A stretch of 64,000 nt of DNA from Echinometra lucunter (lineage: Eukaryota; Echinodermata; Echinoidea; Camarodonta; Echinometridae), in NCBI GenBank assembly GCA_029962745.1, contig CM057154.1, positions 26,624,970 through 26,688,969 on the forward strand. The letters are read 5' to 3'. The notes below the pieces were generated by a model. The model searched no databases, was not told where the DNA came from, and saw only the letters and a list, made by a program, of their open reading frames with translations. This document shows, one piece after another, positions 49,117 through 60,824 of the stretch (position 1 is the first letter of the stretch; each line of letters opens with the position of its first letter). The position numbers were made by a program, and so were the translations under genes.

Positions 49117-49575
49117 CTCTGGAGGTTAGCTTCGAAGAAGTGTGTGCTATTGGTGTTGGTCCTGCCACTTTTCATAAGCAAAATATAACGCGTAATGCTG
49201 CCAAAAGATCTCAGAGCTTATCATCTGGAGACCATAGACATGATAGAATCATGAAGAAACCTTCCTCTTCATGCCCGGACAAGTCAAAATCAAATCCCAT
49301 CATGATTTATGAGGATATCACAAGCACTGAGTATGTTAAAGAACGATCTGACAGTAAGGATAACAAGCAAACAACGGATGGTCTTTCGCTCATGCTGACG
49401 TCAGCAAGTAAGGTTGAAGATCCTAGTCAAGCATCTCCTGAATACTCGGCCTTCATCAAGCAATTCCAGCTTTGGAGGAAACAGCCACACATGACTGCAT
49501 ATAATTTTCGCCTCGCTGTAGCTAACGGCTTGAGAGTCAAAGTCAAGCCTCGCCTGATATCTGATTTCCTAAGAG
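49117..49575 (+). CDS. Tail exon E6, gene 1: polar linker plus helical domain
   Basis: The acceptor chosen is CATCAAG at 49,115-49,116, which keeps phase 1; the donor is GTAACG; 459 bp. The first half is polar and serine/lysine-rich (RSQSLSSGDHRHDRIMKKPS, then KERSDSKDNKQTTDGLS) and probably disordered. The second half, EYSAFIKQFQLWRKQPHMTA and LAVANGLRVKVKPRLISDFL, is helical and shares the ...LISDFLRG type of end with the other domains. The first 110 residues hold 17 replacements, one codon deletion and almost no silent change against gene 2. Confidence 0.7.
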
Positions 49576-49868
49576 GTAACGAAATCCTTCCATATCATTT
49601 CTCGGTTATTTCATTTGATATTTCATACATTTTATGCCATTGAGCTTGCTCCAATATGACATCACCTGAAGCTGCTTGTTTGACGGATCCCTGTGTAACT
49701 TACTTAAGTCAATCTACGTAGTTTCTTTCATTAAGTTTTCTAAAGATTCGTAATTAGTCTCAAGATAATATATTTATCGGGAATTCTCAGTAGACCGACA
49801 ACTTACGAATCCGAAATTTTGTGAACTCCAAAACAGCTGATAAGGCCCACATTATTTTCTGACATTTT

Positions 49869-50036
49869 GTTCTCATGCACTCTAAAAGTAACGTGTTCAT
49901 TTTTGACCACTAGTAGTCCAGTATGCACCTTATACACCAGACTTTCGGGGTAAAAAATTAACCCGAAAGTCAGGTGTAAGGTGCATGGTGACTACTACTT
50001 GGTTAAAAATGACCACGGTACTTTTAGAGTGTGTGC
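49869..50036. repeat. Snapback element in the last intron of gene 1
   Basis: GCACTCTAAAAGTAACGTGT at the left pairs with CACGGTACTTTTAGAGTGTG at the right. The centre is ACTTTCGGGGTAAAAAATTA and ACCCGAAAGTCAGGTGTAAG. The same element is at 60,966-61,133 in gene 2, so it was present before the duplication. Confidence 0.88.
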
Positions 50037-50414
50037 TGTCGGATTCATGGGTTGTAACCGAAGATTGAATCATTTGGAATGCCTCATGCATGTGTATAGA
50101 AAAAGGTGATACATAATTTTGAAGTTGTTTTTGCAAATTATTCATAGATACGGATTTTTTTTTTTTCATTTGTTTATTCATTTTTTCAGACAATTTAAGT
50201 AAATCACAGTGAAATCTTCAGGCTGAGGATATAATAGTACAATGTATTTTGGAGATACGTCATTATAATAAGTGCGATGAAGAAGTTGTTTCCGATCTTA
50301 CACTTTATTTTAGTTTCAATGTATTACTTTGTTGAGATAATTTCCTGGAATTGTGTTTTGTTGCATTTAAAATGGAAATGTGTTTTCCATGTTTTATTAC
50401 AATCAATTCTACAG

Positions 50415-50788
50415 GCGATTGCAACAAGGAAGGGATACCGTTTACATTCATCTATGATATGATTAAAACGATGGATGCTGATCAGGTTCACATGCTTAGT
50501 AAGCTTACCGGACTCGCACCGGTCTCTCCACCCGCAGCTCGATTGTCTATTTTCTCCTCCCAAAAGGAAGAAATAAGTCAAAACGTGCATACTTGGGTAA
50601 AGGAATGGATACTGCAGATCAAACAAAGTGAGTGGAAGAAAGATGAGGATGGTTTCCTAATGACATCAGAAATAGCTAAGCAGCACAAGGAATTCAATGA
50701 CAAACTTGTAGCTCATGGCTTTATTGACATGGCACGTGAGATCATGATTAGCGAGCAACAGCTGATGATGGATGAACAGTCTGCATAA
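50415..50788 (+). CDS. Tail exon E7, gene 1: last helical domain and stop
   Basis: The acceptor is ATTCTACAG; the exon opens in phase 1 and ends TAA at 50,786-50,788. It encodes IPFTFIYDMIKTMDADQVHM, LSKLTGLAPVSP, VHTWVKEWILQIKQSEWKK, SEIAKQHKEFNDKLVAHGFI and DMAREIM, then a short acidic end MMDEQSA. The Q-V-H-M-L-S-K-L-T-G-L and W-V-K-E-W elements fit another death-fold-like domain. Against gene 2 there are 6 replacement and 1 silent codons. Confidence 0.78.
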
Positions 50789-51220
50789 GTTCCACTTCTC
50801 CAGCATGCACAAAAACAGTACTATTATGTTGTACCGTGAGTTTTATACTTTCACTACTTACTTGTTAGTATTACTGGTGTTTTAGAAATCTACAGTTAGC
50901 ATTGATGACATTAATAGCATTACACAACAACAAGAAAAGTAGCTTGCAATTCTTAATTAGATGAGTTTCACGTTCTGGTAGTACATGTCGAAGAATACAT
51001 CGGGGGATCAAGGACGGATGACAGAATTGTAGATGAATATGTATTCTCAGTTTTTCTTCCTGAAGAAGACAAGGCTTGGGATCTTCGTACACTCTATCCC
51101 TCTAATAGCAGACCTCCTACACCACTGACTTAGGTTATAATTTACGCTGCTTTTTCACTAGTTCTTGATCTCCAAGCTGCATAGGAATGCTGAGGAGCAA
51201 AAACAACTTTTCACGAGTGA
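50789..51220 (+). other. 3' flank or UTR of gene 1
   Basis: Matches 61,876-62,310 downstream of gene 2 almost base for base, then is broken by the non-LTR insertion at 51,221 and resumes at 52,515. No clear AATAAA close to the stop codon was seen. Confidence 0.6.
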
Positions 51221-52514
51221 AGTATAGAGTATGGAATTCCACAGGGTTCAACCCTTGGGCCCATTCTCTTTACATTATACATAAATGATATCACTAAACA
51301 TATAAAACATTGTAAACTGCATCTTCATGCAGACGACACAGTTATTTATTTTTCTGGAAAAAATATCAATGAAATAGAATACTACATAAATCTCGATCTA
51401 CATAACATATATAACTGGCTATGCCACAACAAACTAAGCCTTAATGTTGATAAAACGAATTCTTTGCTTTTCGGAACTAATTCTATGCTATCAAAATGTT
51501 CAAATATAAATGTCAAAATATCTGATAAACCCATTAAGCAATCTAACTCTGTCAAATATTTAGGCATGTATCTCGATCCAAAATTAAAATGGGATACCCA
51601 TATTGAAGAACTGTGTAAGAAAACTAATAAGCTTGTTAAATATTTAGCACGTCTAAGACATTTTGTAACAGAAAGTAATTTAAAATTATTGTATAATTCA
51701 GTTATTCTTTCCATTTTTGACTACGCTGATATTGTTTATGAATCCACAAATAAGAAATATACTGTGAACGTCTTCAAAAAATTCAGAACAGAGCTGGCCG
51801 TATTATTTTGAATGTTAAACCGCAAAAATCGAATATCTAATAGAGAAATACACCAACGACTCGAATGGAGGTCATTACAATCACGAAGAAATATTCATGT
51901 ATATACAATGGTATTCAAATCATTGAACGGTCTGGCTCCATTATATTTAGCAGATTCATTTCAATATTGTAATTACTCATATAATTTAAGATCTGTAGGT
52001 AATGTCACTACACCCAAACCAAATACAGAAAATTGCCGTAGAATGTTTGTATATAGAGGTTCACGATTATATAATGACTTACCTTTAGATATGAAATTTA
52101 TTACACATTTTACTACATTTATTACTTCTCTGAGCTCTAAGATTTCAAATTACATTGATCTCTGAGCTACGCGTTGTTTTGCAAAGGGGGGGGGGGGGGG
52201 GAAGGGTGTATATTCATGCTTGTAGCTTTCACTCATAACTTTGAATTCTGTTTTATGTCCCGTTTTCATTACTTAATATTTTGTTTTATGTAGTTCTTTT
52301 CTGCTTGTTTAAGATGTTTGAAATTCAGTTTGTGTTATCATTTATTACGTTCTGGACCCCTAGGCAGAACAGGGTGGTAATAATTACCACTCTGAGTGGG
52401 CAATCCAGCCATTCATATATACCCAATAAGCATTTTATTTTGTAACTATGACTGATGTAACATTTGTTTGTATTTTACATGGTTTTATGAATGGAAATAA
52501 ATACAATACAACAA
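51221..52514 (+). mobile_element. 5'-truncated CR1/L2-like non-LTR insertion
   Basis: Absent from the matching place in gene 2 (62,310/62,311), so both ends are defined by comparison. It starts within the reverse transcriptase: GIPQGSTLGPILFTLYINDI, LHLHADDTVIYFSGKN, VKYLGMYLDPKLKWDTHIEE, and continues past a frameshift near 51,780-51,810 with VFKSLNGLAPLYLADSF and YNLRSVGN (51,812-52,165). The catalytic box reads HADD, not the usual YADD. The tail ends GGAAATAAATACAATACAAC. No obvious target duplication. Confidence 0.88.
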
Positions 52515-53028
52515 TTTTAGGGATTACTTCCTTTAAAATTGAATGATCTTCAAGAGGTGTTCATAATATGGTTTTTAATTGATCTTTTGAGAGTGGAACC
52601 CACTACAATCGAGCGTGGATGACAACTCCTAAGAAAGTGACCCCTAATAATCAATGAGAATCCATCTTGAGGGTAGTGCACTGTAATGCATTAAAGACTT
52701 TCATTTAAAGATGTTCAGTGAATTGGAATTAACAAATTCAGCACATCATAATAAAAGGAAATGGAAAACCTGGAGACGAGTCAGTTTTTTTTTTTTTATA
52801 AAAAGCGAGGATAGAGAGAAGCACTTGTTAAAACAAATGTGAATCAGAGTCGATTTAAAAAGCCTCGTTTATTTTCTTTGCCTTGCATTTGGTTAAATAG
52901 TTTTGTGTTTTCTTTGTCTTTTACTCTAAAAATATTTTGGTCTTTTTTCAGGCCAATGGTGGAACTATAGGTTGACAAACTGACCAAATTTTAAAATTTT
53001 GTCTTTTATTTGGAAACCTTGACAGACA
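52515..53028. other. 3' flank of gene 1, resumed
   Basis: Aligns with 62,311-62,778 after gene 2, from TTTTAGGGATTACTTCCTTT to TGGAAACCTTGACAGACA, where the gap begins. No gene. Confidence 0.7.
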
Positions 53029-53528
53029 NNNNNNNNNNNNNNNNNNNNNNNNNNNNNNNNNNNNNNNNNNNNNNNNNNNNNNNNNNNNNNNNNNNNNNNN
53101 NNNNNNNNNNNNNNNNNNNNNNNNNNNNNNNNNNNNNNNNNNNNNNNNNNNNNNNNNNNNNNNNNNNNNNNNNNNNNNNNNNNNNNNNNNNNNNNNNNNN
53201 NNNNNNNNNNNNNNNNNNNNNNNNNNNNNNNNNNNNNNNNNNNNNNNNNNNNNNNNNNNNNNNNNNNNNNNNNNNNNNNNNNNNNNNNNNNNNNNNNNNN
53301 NNNNNNNNNNNNNNNNNNNNNNNNNNNNNNNNNNNNNNNNNNNNNNNNNNNNNNNNNNNNNNNNNNNNNNNNNNNNNNNNNNNNNNNNNNNNNNNNNNNN
53401 NNNNNNNNNNNNNNNNNNNNNNNNNNNNNNNNNNNNNNNNNNNNNNNNNNNNNNNNNNNNNNNNNNNNNNNNNNNNNNNNNNNNNNNNNNNNNNNNNNNN
53501 NNNNNNNNNNNNNNNNNNNNNNNNNNNN
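53029..53528. other. Assembly gap (500 N) at the gene 2 5' side
   Basis: The left edge is gene 1 3' flank and the right edge is already inside tail exon E1 of gene 2, so the whole upstream part of gene 2 is missing. The true size is unknown. Confidence 0.99.
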
Positions 53529-53788
53529 AGGACCTGTTTCTAAATTTGAATTGTGGACATTGGTGACAAAAGGTAAAGAGAAGGTGGGTTTCGAGAAACT
53601 AAGGCAATTTTTAAGTCGTCTTGGACATCTGTCAGAAACTGACGCATCAAAGTTGCAGAAGGAAGACGACTTTTATGAAAGCCTGTGCGAATGGAAAAGT
53701 AAAACGTCTTCCGACCGTAATCAGCGAAAGAAGCTATATTATGCCTGTTCCCAAGTCGGAATGCTCGACATTACCAGGACATTGAAAG
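53529..53788 (+). CDS. Tail exon E1, gene 2 (5' end in gap)
   Basis: Reads from GPVSKFELWTLVTKGKEKVG to LDITRTLK with donor GTATGT. The 5' edge is cut by the N run within the third codon after the expected acceptor. The replaced positions relative to gene 1 lie mainly in KGKEKVGFEKLRQFLSRLGH. Confidence 0.72.
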
Positions 53789-54612
53789 GTATGTGGCCTG
53801 AAAGAATTGGAAGCCATCATTACATGTAACAGTGGACAGCCGTGAATAAATTGATATTAGTGAACTCTGACGGTGTAGTGCATGTCGAATAATTATTCAT
53901 TAATACTGAAAAGACATGTATTTCAAAAGTTATGTATTTGATTTACATTTCCACATTAATCAGTGTCACATCTTCTGAAAAGAAATGAAGAGATGTATAT
54001 CAGTAGAAACGAAGAACTTAAAACTATGTATTGTGTATAGACATGTGCTCTGAGTCACTGAACCCAAATGCATCATAGTGTTTTACATTCATGAGGTAAA
54101 CCAAAAGGGGTTTGGTTCGCGACATAAGTTATCTAGAATGTAAAGTTTTCTAGGGTGTGTGATATATTTCTTTATTTCAATCAACTTTTCAACATTTATT
54201 ACACATAAGTATAAAAATTAAACGTCTCGGTGAAAATATTAACTTTTTGATGCATAATATCGTCCCATCCTATTTCATGCAATATTATGAACATTTAGTT
54301 TCCGTTTGAGATATTTCGCATGCTGTTATAATCTATACCACTTATTTTTTCATTTCTTTTATACTCACTTCTCGCTTTTTCTTTTCCCATGGCGCTTAGA
54401 GAGTTAATTGTAATTTTGTGTGCATAAAACTGAGTATTAGTATAATTTTATTAAACTAATTATTGGCAGTTGCTTGTCCATTATACTATGACGCAGCAGA
54501 AGTCATTCTTGTTTATCACAATTCAGTTCATTTTTTTTCTGCATGGTTCTGTTTCATTAGAAATTCGTATATTAAAAAAAAAAATTCCTTTCCTTTTTGT
54601 GTCATCGTTCAG

Positions 54613-54888
54613 ATCTCGTAAGGGATACCTCTTATAAGGTATCCATAGCCGACATAGAGCACATTCTGTGGCAAATTGGAGATACAAGGAAAATAGCTGA
54701 ACTTTTGAGAGCCCTCAAACTATCTCATGAAGCAGTTATTACGGCAAGTGAAAAGGGAATAAAAGATGTGATTAACATTGCTCGGGGGAAACTAATGACG
54801 TGGCTGAATCGCGATTTCGACATAAATCCTCTGGTTATCTTGGGTTTGAAGTTAGATGATCTTCAGTGTGAGACAAACTCCTTTAAAA
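54613..54888 (+). CDS. Tail exon E2, gene 2
   Basis: Same borders (CGTTCAG / GTAAGT), phase 1-1, 276 bp. It carries IADIEHILWQIGDTRKIAEL and NRDFDINPLVILGLKL. Changes against gene 1 are mostly surface-type swaps among charged and small residues. Confidence 0.72.
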
Positions 54889-55478
54889 GTAAGTTACCAA
54901 GTTGTCCTGCTGCTTTAAATTTGAAAATCTATGTTAAATAATAGTTCACGCTTACTTAAATATTGGTAATTATGAATGCTGTTGTTTTTGAGATGCTTTA
55001 TCAATTTAGACAGGAACACTTTGATTAGGTTGCGAAAAAATATTTGTAAATCATTATCTACATCAGACAATCCATTGCTTAACATGCTTAACATCAAACG
55101 GGATCTGAGTGGTCAGTAATATAAAATATAGTTAAGCTGACACAATTTGAATTACCAATAAGTTTCACAATATTGTTTCTGAAACGATGTATATTGCAAA
55201 ATACGCTTACTTGATAAACATACAATTTTTTTCGATTTTAAAGTTTTGATATCCTTTAAATTTGATTGTCCGGTTTAGAATTAATACACAGTTGCTCATA
55301 GATCAACAAACCTCACCATGCTTATGGTTTCAGATATCTATGAATTTTAAGGGATATACATAGTGGCGCCCCCCCCCCCCCCATACACACACACACACGC
55401 GCATGCACAAACAAACTCACGCTTTTCCTCCTTTAAAATTTATCGTGCTTACGTTCTGATTTTTCTGCTTTACGTAAG

Positions 55479-55760
55479 TACACAAGAGTCAGAAGGAAGA
55501 AATAGATGAAGAGATGATGAAGGGCATGTGTTGCTGGGCCTTTAAGGACCACTACATGTATTTATGGAAAGCTCTTCGAAAACATCAGGGAAAGGACCTG
55601 CCATACGACCTCGGAAAATTCGTCGAGGAAAACAACGCATCGCTCTTTAACACTTTCGAAATGCTCCGTGACTGGATACGAGATGAAGAATGCAGCAATT
55701 ATGAGAAAATAAACAAACTTCGCAAAGCTGTCGAAGCTTCACGACAGGCATATCATACAG
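55479..55760 (+). CDS. Tail exon E3, gene 2
   Basis: Same acceptor (ACGTAAG) and donor (GTGAAT), 282 bp. It carries EMMKGMCCWAFKDHYMYLWK, GKDLPYDLGKFVEENNASLF and MLRDWIRDEECSNYEKINKL. The central GKFVEENNASLFNTFEML block is unchanged, while residues on both sides are heavily replaced. Confidence 0.7.
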
Positions 55761-56197
55761 GTGAATAACGAAGGATTTGTCCCGCTTTCATAATTTTCTA
55801 TTGTACACAACCCCCCCCCCCCCAAGGAAAAAACAATGCAAGAAACAGATATGCCTTACATTCTTAATTTATTTCGAAGGGACTTATTTTAAGAAAGAAC
55901 GGTTATTATCTTCATTTCCTGTATGTAATCATTTCATCATTGCAAACGTAGATGATTAGGTGTGAATCAAACTATCATCACTAACCACATTGGCACCGAA
56001 TAAAGATAAATGAAAAAAAAATACATTTGCTTTCTGATTTACTCAAGTACACACTGTGTAAAATTACATATGTGTATGATAAATACTATCGATTATGATC
56101 ACCTAATTTGATGGAGGTCAATGAACCATTGTGAACTTTTCGCTCGAATTCTGTTCGGTATTAGCTTAACTTATGGTCCAATTTACTCGCTCAATAG

Positions 56198-56428
56198 ATG
56201 CAAAGTGGCCGCCTGATGATGATCTTAGAGTAATTGCAAGTTTTCTGTCTAAGAAATCAATGGAACAACTGTGCTCCAAACTTGATATCAAAAGCCCCCC
56301 TGAAGAAGTTGGCCAAGAAGAACGGTTTCACGCACTCACTGAGTGGAGAGACATTCATGCCTCGTCGAAAGATCTGATGGAGAAGCGTACTGAACTTTTC
56401 AATGCACTCAAAGAGGTCAAAAGAGGAG
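56198..56428 (+). CDS. Tail exon E4, gene 2
   Basis: Acceptor CTCAATAG, donor GTAAGT, 231 bp. Only T to S (IKSPPEEV) and S to R (MEKRTELF) changes from gene 1. The strong conservation contrasts with E3. Confidence 0.75.
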
Positions 56429-56665
56429 GTAAGTGTCACTTATTTTTTAGAAATTCCTACATGTATTTAAAAAAAAGAAGAAGAAATACTGCTCTTTAAA
56501 GGAAGGGACTATATGTTTTATTTGTATTTGTAAGATATTCGTTTTTCTTGATAAAAAATCTCATATATACATATACATCATATACATACATGTATATATT
56601 AAACTTGAGAATCGGCCTAACCCTATTTCATACTATTATTTTCCTCCATATACACTCATTGTTAG

Positions 56666-56935
56666 GCCTGGTTCCCCGAGCCAAAGGTCCTTTGGTATAC
56701 ACAGCTGAACTTGTAGACTTGGCTTTTCACCTGTTTGCTCAGAACCTTCTACCTTTTACCGAGGCTCTAGGTATCGGACCTGCTATACTAGTTACCTACA
56801 GACGTGCATTTGAGCCTTCGCACATGACGAAGGGCACCATCGGCCTTGTCAGCAAACTCTTTGAATCCGGACAAAGGTCTCATCTCTTAAGTCTACTAAA
56901 GGAGGTGCCAAACGTACTAGCAAGTGCGATGGTTG
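56666..56935 (+). CDS. Tail exon E5, gene 2
   Basis: Acceptor CATTGTTAG, donor GTAGGT, 270 bp. Begins LVPRAKGPLVYTAELVDLAF. Differs from gene 1 by M/L, D/N, R/G, R/S and N/S. Confidence 0.78.
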
Positions 56936-57284
56936 GTAGGTGACCTTTTATGAGCTGCATTCTAGCTTTTTAAGTTTTAGGAAGATGCAATTTGATTACT
57001 ATTTCCTACCGTTTTTCAATTTTCACTGTAACGCCCATATTTCAAATTTTGAGAAATTCACTGAATATTCAAACTCCGGATTATGACGAGCTATATGTAA
57101 GCCTAATATATAATTTTCCCCTCTCATTGAAATTCCGCGACAACAAGCAAAAACCTTTAAGGACTCATCAAACTTGTCATTTTATTATACTTCCAAAGAT
57201 CAAATTTTACTCGCAGTCTGTAGTTGCATCATTGTCATGTTTACTTTGTATGTTTCTTCCATTATTCTCATCCTCTTCATTAAG

Positions 57285-57740
57285 CTCTGGAGGTTAGCTT
57301 CGAAGAAGTGTGTGCTATTTCTGTTGGTAATGCCAATTTTCATAAGCAAAATACAACGCGTAATGCTGTCAAAAAATCTCAGAGCTTCTCACCTGGAGAC
57401 AATAGACATGATGGAATCATGAAGAAACCTTCCTCTGCATGCGCGGACAAGTCAAAATCAAAGGCCATGATTTATGAGTATATCACAAGCAATGAGTATG
57501 TTAAAGAACGATCTGACAGTAAGGTTAACAAGCAAACAACGGATGGTCTTTCGCTCATGCTGACGTCAGCTAGTAAGGTTGAAGATCCTAGTCAAGCATC
57601 TCCTGAATACTCGGCCTTCATCAAGCAATTCCAGCTTTGGAGGAAACAGCCGCACATAACAGCATATAATTTTCGCCTCGCTGTAGCTAATGGCTTGAGA
57701 ATCAAAGTCAAGCCTCGCCTGATATCTGATTTCCTAAGAG
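57285..57740 (+). CDS. Tail exon E6, gene 2
   Basis: Acceptor CATTAAG, donor GTAACG, 456 bp, one codon shorter than in gene 1. The polar linker (KKSQSFSPGDNRHDGIMKKP) is the most altered part. The LWRKQPHITAYNFRLAVANG end is nearly unchanged. Confidence 0.7.
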
Positions 57741-58339
57741 GTAACGAAATCCTTCCATATCATTTCTCGGTTATTTCATTGGATATTTCATAAATTTTAT
57801 GCCAATGAGCTTGCTCCAATATGACATCACCTGAAGCTGCTTGTTTGACGGATCCCTGTGTAACTTACTTAAGTCAATCTACGTAGTTTCTTTCATTAAG
57901 TTTTCTAAAAATTCATAATCAGTCTCAAGATGATATATTTATCGGGAATTCTCAGTAGACCGACAACATACGAATCCGAAATTTTGTGAGCTCCAAAACA
58001 GCTGATAAGCAAAGGCGTCGATCCTGGGGGGGGGGGGGGGGGGCAGCCCCCCCCCCCCCCAATAATTTCCCGATCAAAAAAGAAAAGAAAAAAGGATAAA
58101 GAAAAAAGAAAGAGAAAAGAAAGGAAAAGGAAGAAAGGAAGTGAAATGAAAGCGTAAAACCAGAAAAAAGAAAGAAAATGGGAAACTGGGAAGCGCTCGC
58201 TCGCATTTAAGTATCTTAACCAATGCCGATGGTAATTACTATTCTTATGAAAGGAAATCGGTTTGCATCTTGTGTTTTTATCTAATTTTATACTATTCTT
58301 CTACTCATAGGAAGTAATACAACCAAACAAGATATCATT

Positions 58340-59220
58340 CCTAGAAATCGAGCGGCCAGTTGACCTAAAAATAGATAAGCTTCAGGAGACAGCGGCCTGG
58401 ATAAAAAGAAAAAAAAACACGCAAAACAAAAACATATTTTTCGTTAACTCGCTCGCTACTCTCGCTGGTAAAAGCTAGATACAAGATGATTTCGGGCAGC
58501 AAGTAGCTTATTATAGCAGCGAGATTCCAAAATATCATTATATTTGGGCAGCAAGGTGGTTGACACAGATTTTGGGACGAATCCATATAATTTTGCCGGG
58601 ATCGGTCGTTAACTTTGCTCGCTATGGTAGAAACAGAATGGATTCGGATTGCAAGCGAGGTAGCTAAAACAGTGTCATATTCGGCACACAGGTGATCAGA
58701 TGTATTATTTAGCTATCATACAGGCATGACAGGTTTATAGTGTATTCTGATGATGATGATGATAACAATATTCGGTTCTTGCATAGCTCTTATCACATTT
58801 TTATCACATTATTATGATGACGATTTAAGAATTCTATCATTATGGAAAAGAGTATATTTTTCCTCGCTCGCTGCGCTCGCTCGTTTCATATTAATGTTTT
58901 TGAAAAGCAAACCAATTCGGTGAGATGAGACCAAATAGATAATGTAGATGTTTCATTGGCTCACAGCGTAATTTGCCGAACGGTTTACTACATCTACCAT
59001 GAAAAACAGTTTGTGCTTCCTCGCTCGCTTTGCTCGCTCGTAATATTAAAAAAGAGTGGTTTGGGGGGCAGCAACAATGGACCAACGATGTGACAAAGTA
59101 GAGTTCATATTTGGCAGCGAGGTAACCATATACATATATATTAGGTATCATTTATGCCTATATGATAACTAAACCCTTCTCTCATAACAAGAAATTTGTT
59201 ATTTTTTGCTCGCTCACAAA
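58340..59220. repeat. Diverged sub-repeats with TCGCTCGCT words
   Basis: Five or six units of roughly 150 bp share a CTCGCTCGCTNNNCTCGCT-like word followed by GGGCAGCAA- or GGCAGCGAGGTA-like text (about 58,450, 58,610, 58,863, 59,022 and 59,208). This is internal material of the hAT-like element; no coding sequence. Confidence 0.55.
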
Positions 59221-59307
59221 ATTGGAAAAAAGCTGGATGGTTCACATAGCAAGTTCCCTAATTTCCCCAATTTGAAAATGCTTCACGTCGATATAGGCCT
59301 ATGTATG

Positions 59308-59350
<43 letters not shown>

Positions 59351-59396
59351 AAAGATGTCCCCTCGCAAAACGTGTGCAGTGCTTCATTTTAGTACA

Positions 59397-60772
59397 CAGT
59401 GAAAGAAAATAAATGGAATGAAGCTGGCGTAGCTCTCGATCTTGTCCTTTAATTGTAATGGCAAGCTTTCGGCCAACATGGCCTTCATCAGGTCTGAACA
59501 GATAAGAAACGAACAGGCAAAATAATATACACATAGAAGTGATATCAAAATAATGTCGAAATAATACATAATTGGAATAATGATACATAACTGCACAATT
59601 AAATATCAAAATAATATACCGAAATGATACGGAAATGATACTTAATCAACTTTAGGAATAATGATACATAACTGAACAATTAATGTCGAAATTACAAATA
59701 AGTAGACAAAATATAACGAAATGATAAGGAAATGATATTTGATCAACTTAGGAATATGGTAATTCAGAAATGATTCAATGAATATAATTACCTCGGGTTG
59801 GAATTAGACCGAGCTCATCAGATTAGTAGAAGGTGAGGGGTACACTGCGAATAAGATTGTGATAAAGCATTCTCCTTAGGATTATTTTATATACCACCAA
59901 TTGTTAGCAGAGTATTAAATATAGTAATGCTCGTCAAACCACATTTTTAATCGGTAGTATTTTGGTAAATATTTCTGTTATTTTCACTTTTTCTATTTAA
60001 GCAGCAACAGGTTATTGCACATGTCATATTTAATAAGTTACTTGTAAACCACTTATCTATTAATATCAGTGAAGATTTTACCTACGGGTTTGTACCACTT
60101 ATCTTGACTTTTTTTTGGGGGGGGGGGGGGAAAGCACTATACTACTTTATTTTGTATTAGGATTACCAGGTACTTTATAACACGACTACATATGACACAA
60201 GAAAGTGGTTTACTAAACTACCGATTTAAAATGTGGTTTGACGAGCATTACTATATTTAATACTCTGCTAACAATTGGTGGTATATAAAATAGTCCTAAG
60301 GAGAATGCTTTATCACAATCTTATTCGCAGTGTACCCCTCACCTTCTACTAATCTGATGAGCTCGGTCTAATTCCAACCCGAGGTAATTATATTCATTGT
60401 TTCATTTCTGAATTACCATATTCCTAAGTTGATCAAATATTATTTCCTTATCATTTCGTTATATTTTCTTTACTTATTTGTTATTTCGACATTAATTGTT
60501 CAGTTATGTATCATTATTCCTAAAGTTGATTAAGTATCATTTCCGTATCATTTCGGTATATTATTTTGATATTTAATTGTTCAGTTATGTATCATTATTC
60601 CAATTATGTATTATTTCGACATTATTTTGATATCACCTCTATGTGTATATTATTTTGCCTGTTCGTTTCTTATCTGTTCAGACCTGATGAAGGCCATGTT
60701 GGCCGAAAGCTTGCCATTACAATAAAAGGACAAGATCGAGAGCTACGTCAGCTTCATTCCATTTATTTTCTT

Positions 60773-60777
<5 letters not shown>
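59397..60777. mobile_element. Large fold-back element nested in the hAT-like element
   Basis: The arms of about 575 bp (59,397-59,970 and 60,210-60,777) are inverted copies: for example CAAGCTTTCGGCCAACATGG with CCATGTTGGCCGAAAGCTTG, and CTCGTCAAACCACATTTTTA with TTAAAATGTGGTTTGACGAG. A loop of about 240 bp contains a G run. (TA)n tracts border it on both sides (59,310-59,346 and about 60,778-60,818). No transposase frame. Confidence 0.85.

Positions 60778-60824
<47 letters not shown>

Larger units (their letters stand above)
32517..50788 (+). other. Gene model 1: Ig-transmembrane receptor with a tandem death-fold-like tail
   Basis: Proposed coding exons are Ig A 32,517-32,876; TM A 37,825-37,881; Ig B 41,671-42,048; TM B 43,896-43,952; and tail exons E1 45,300-45,566, E2 46,446-46,721, E3 47,321-47,602, E4 48,025-48,255, E5 48,478-48,747, E6 49,117-49,575 and E7 50,415-50,788 (stop). 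All internal exons are multiples of three with phase 1-1 borders, so any Ig-TM pair can join the tail in frame, and each TM exon ends in a basic KCR stop-transfer signal. The tail would be about 719 residues in the cytoplasm. The 5' exon with the signal peptide was not found. Linking the Ig/TM exons to the tail is inference from phase, order and spacing; a transcript is needed. Separate genes for the Ig units and the tail are the main alternative. Confidence 0.55.

Noticed and set aside
49006..49188. Hydrophobic open frame that looks like a second membrane span before E6
   Set aside because: It lies over the pyrimidine tract and acceptor of E6 in another frame. Using E6 from 49,117 in phase 1 matches gene 2 and leaves this stretch intronic.
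60683..60712. Hammerhead-ribozyme-like core (CTGATGA ... GAAA) in the fold-back arms
   Set aside because: The first stem II pair is not formed (an extra A is present), and I could not find a downstream cleavage site with stems I and III in proper register.
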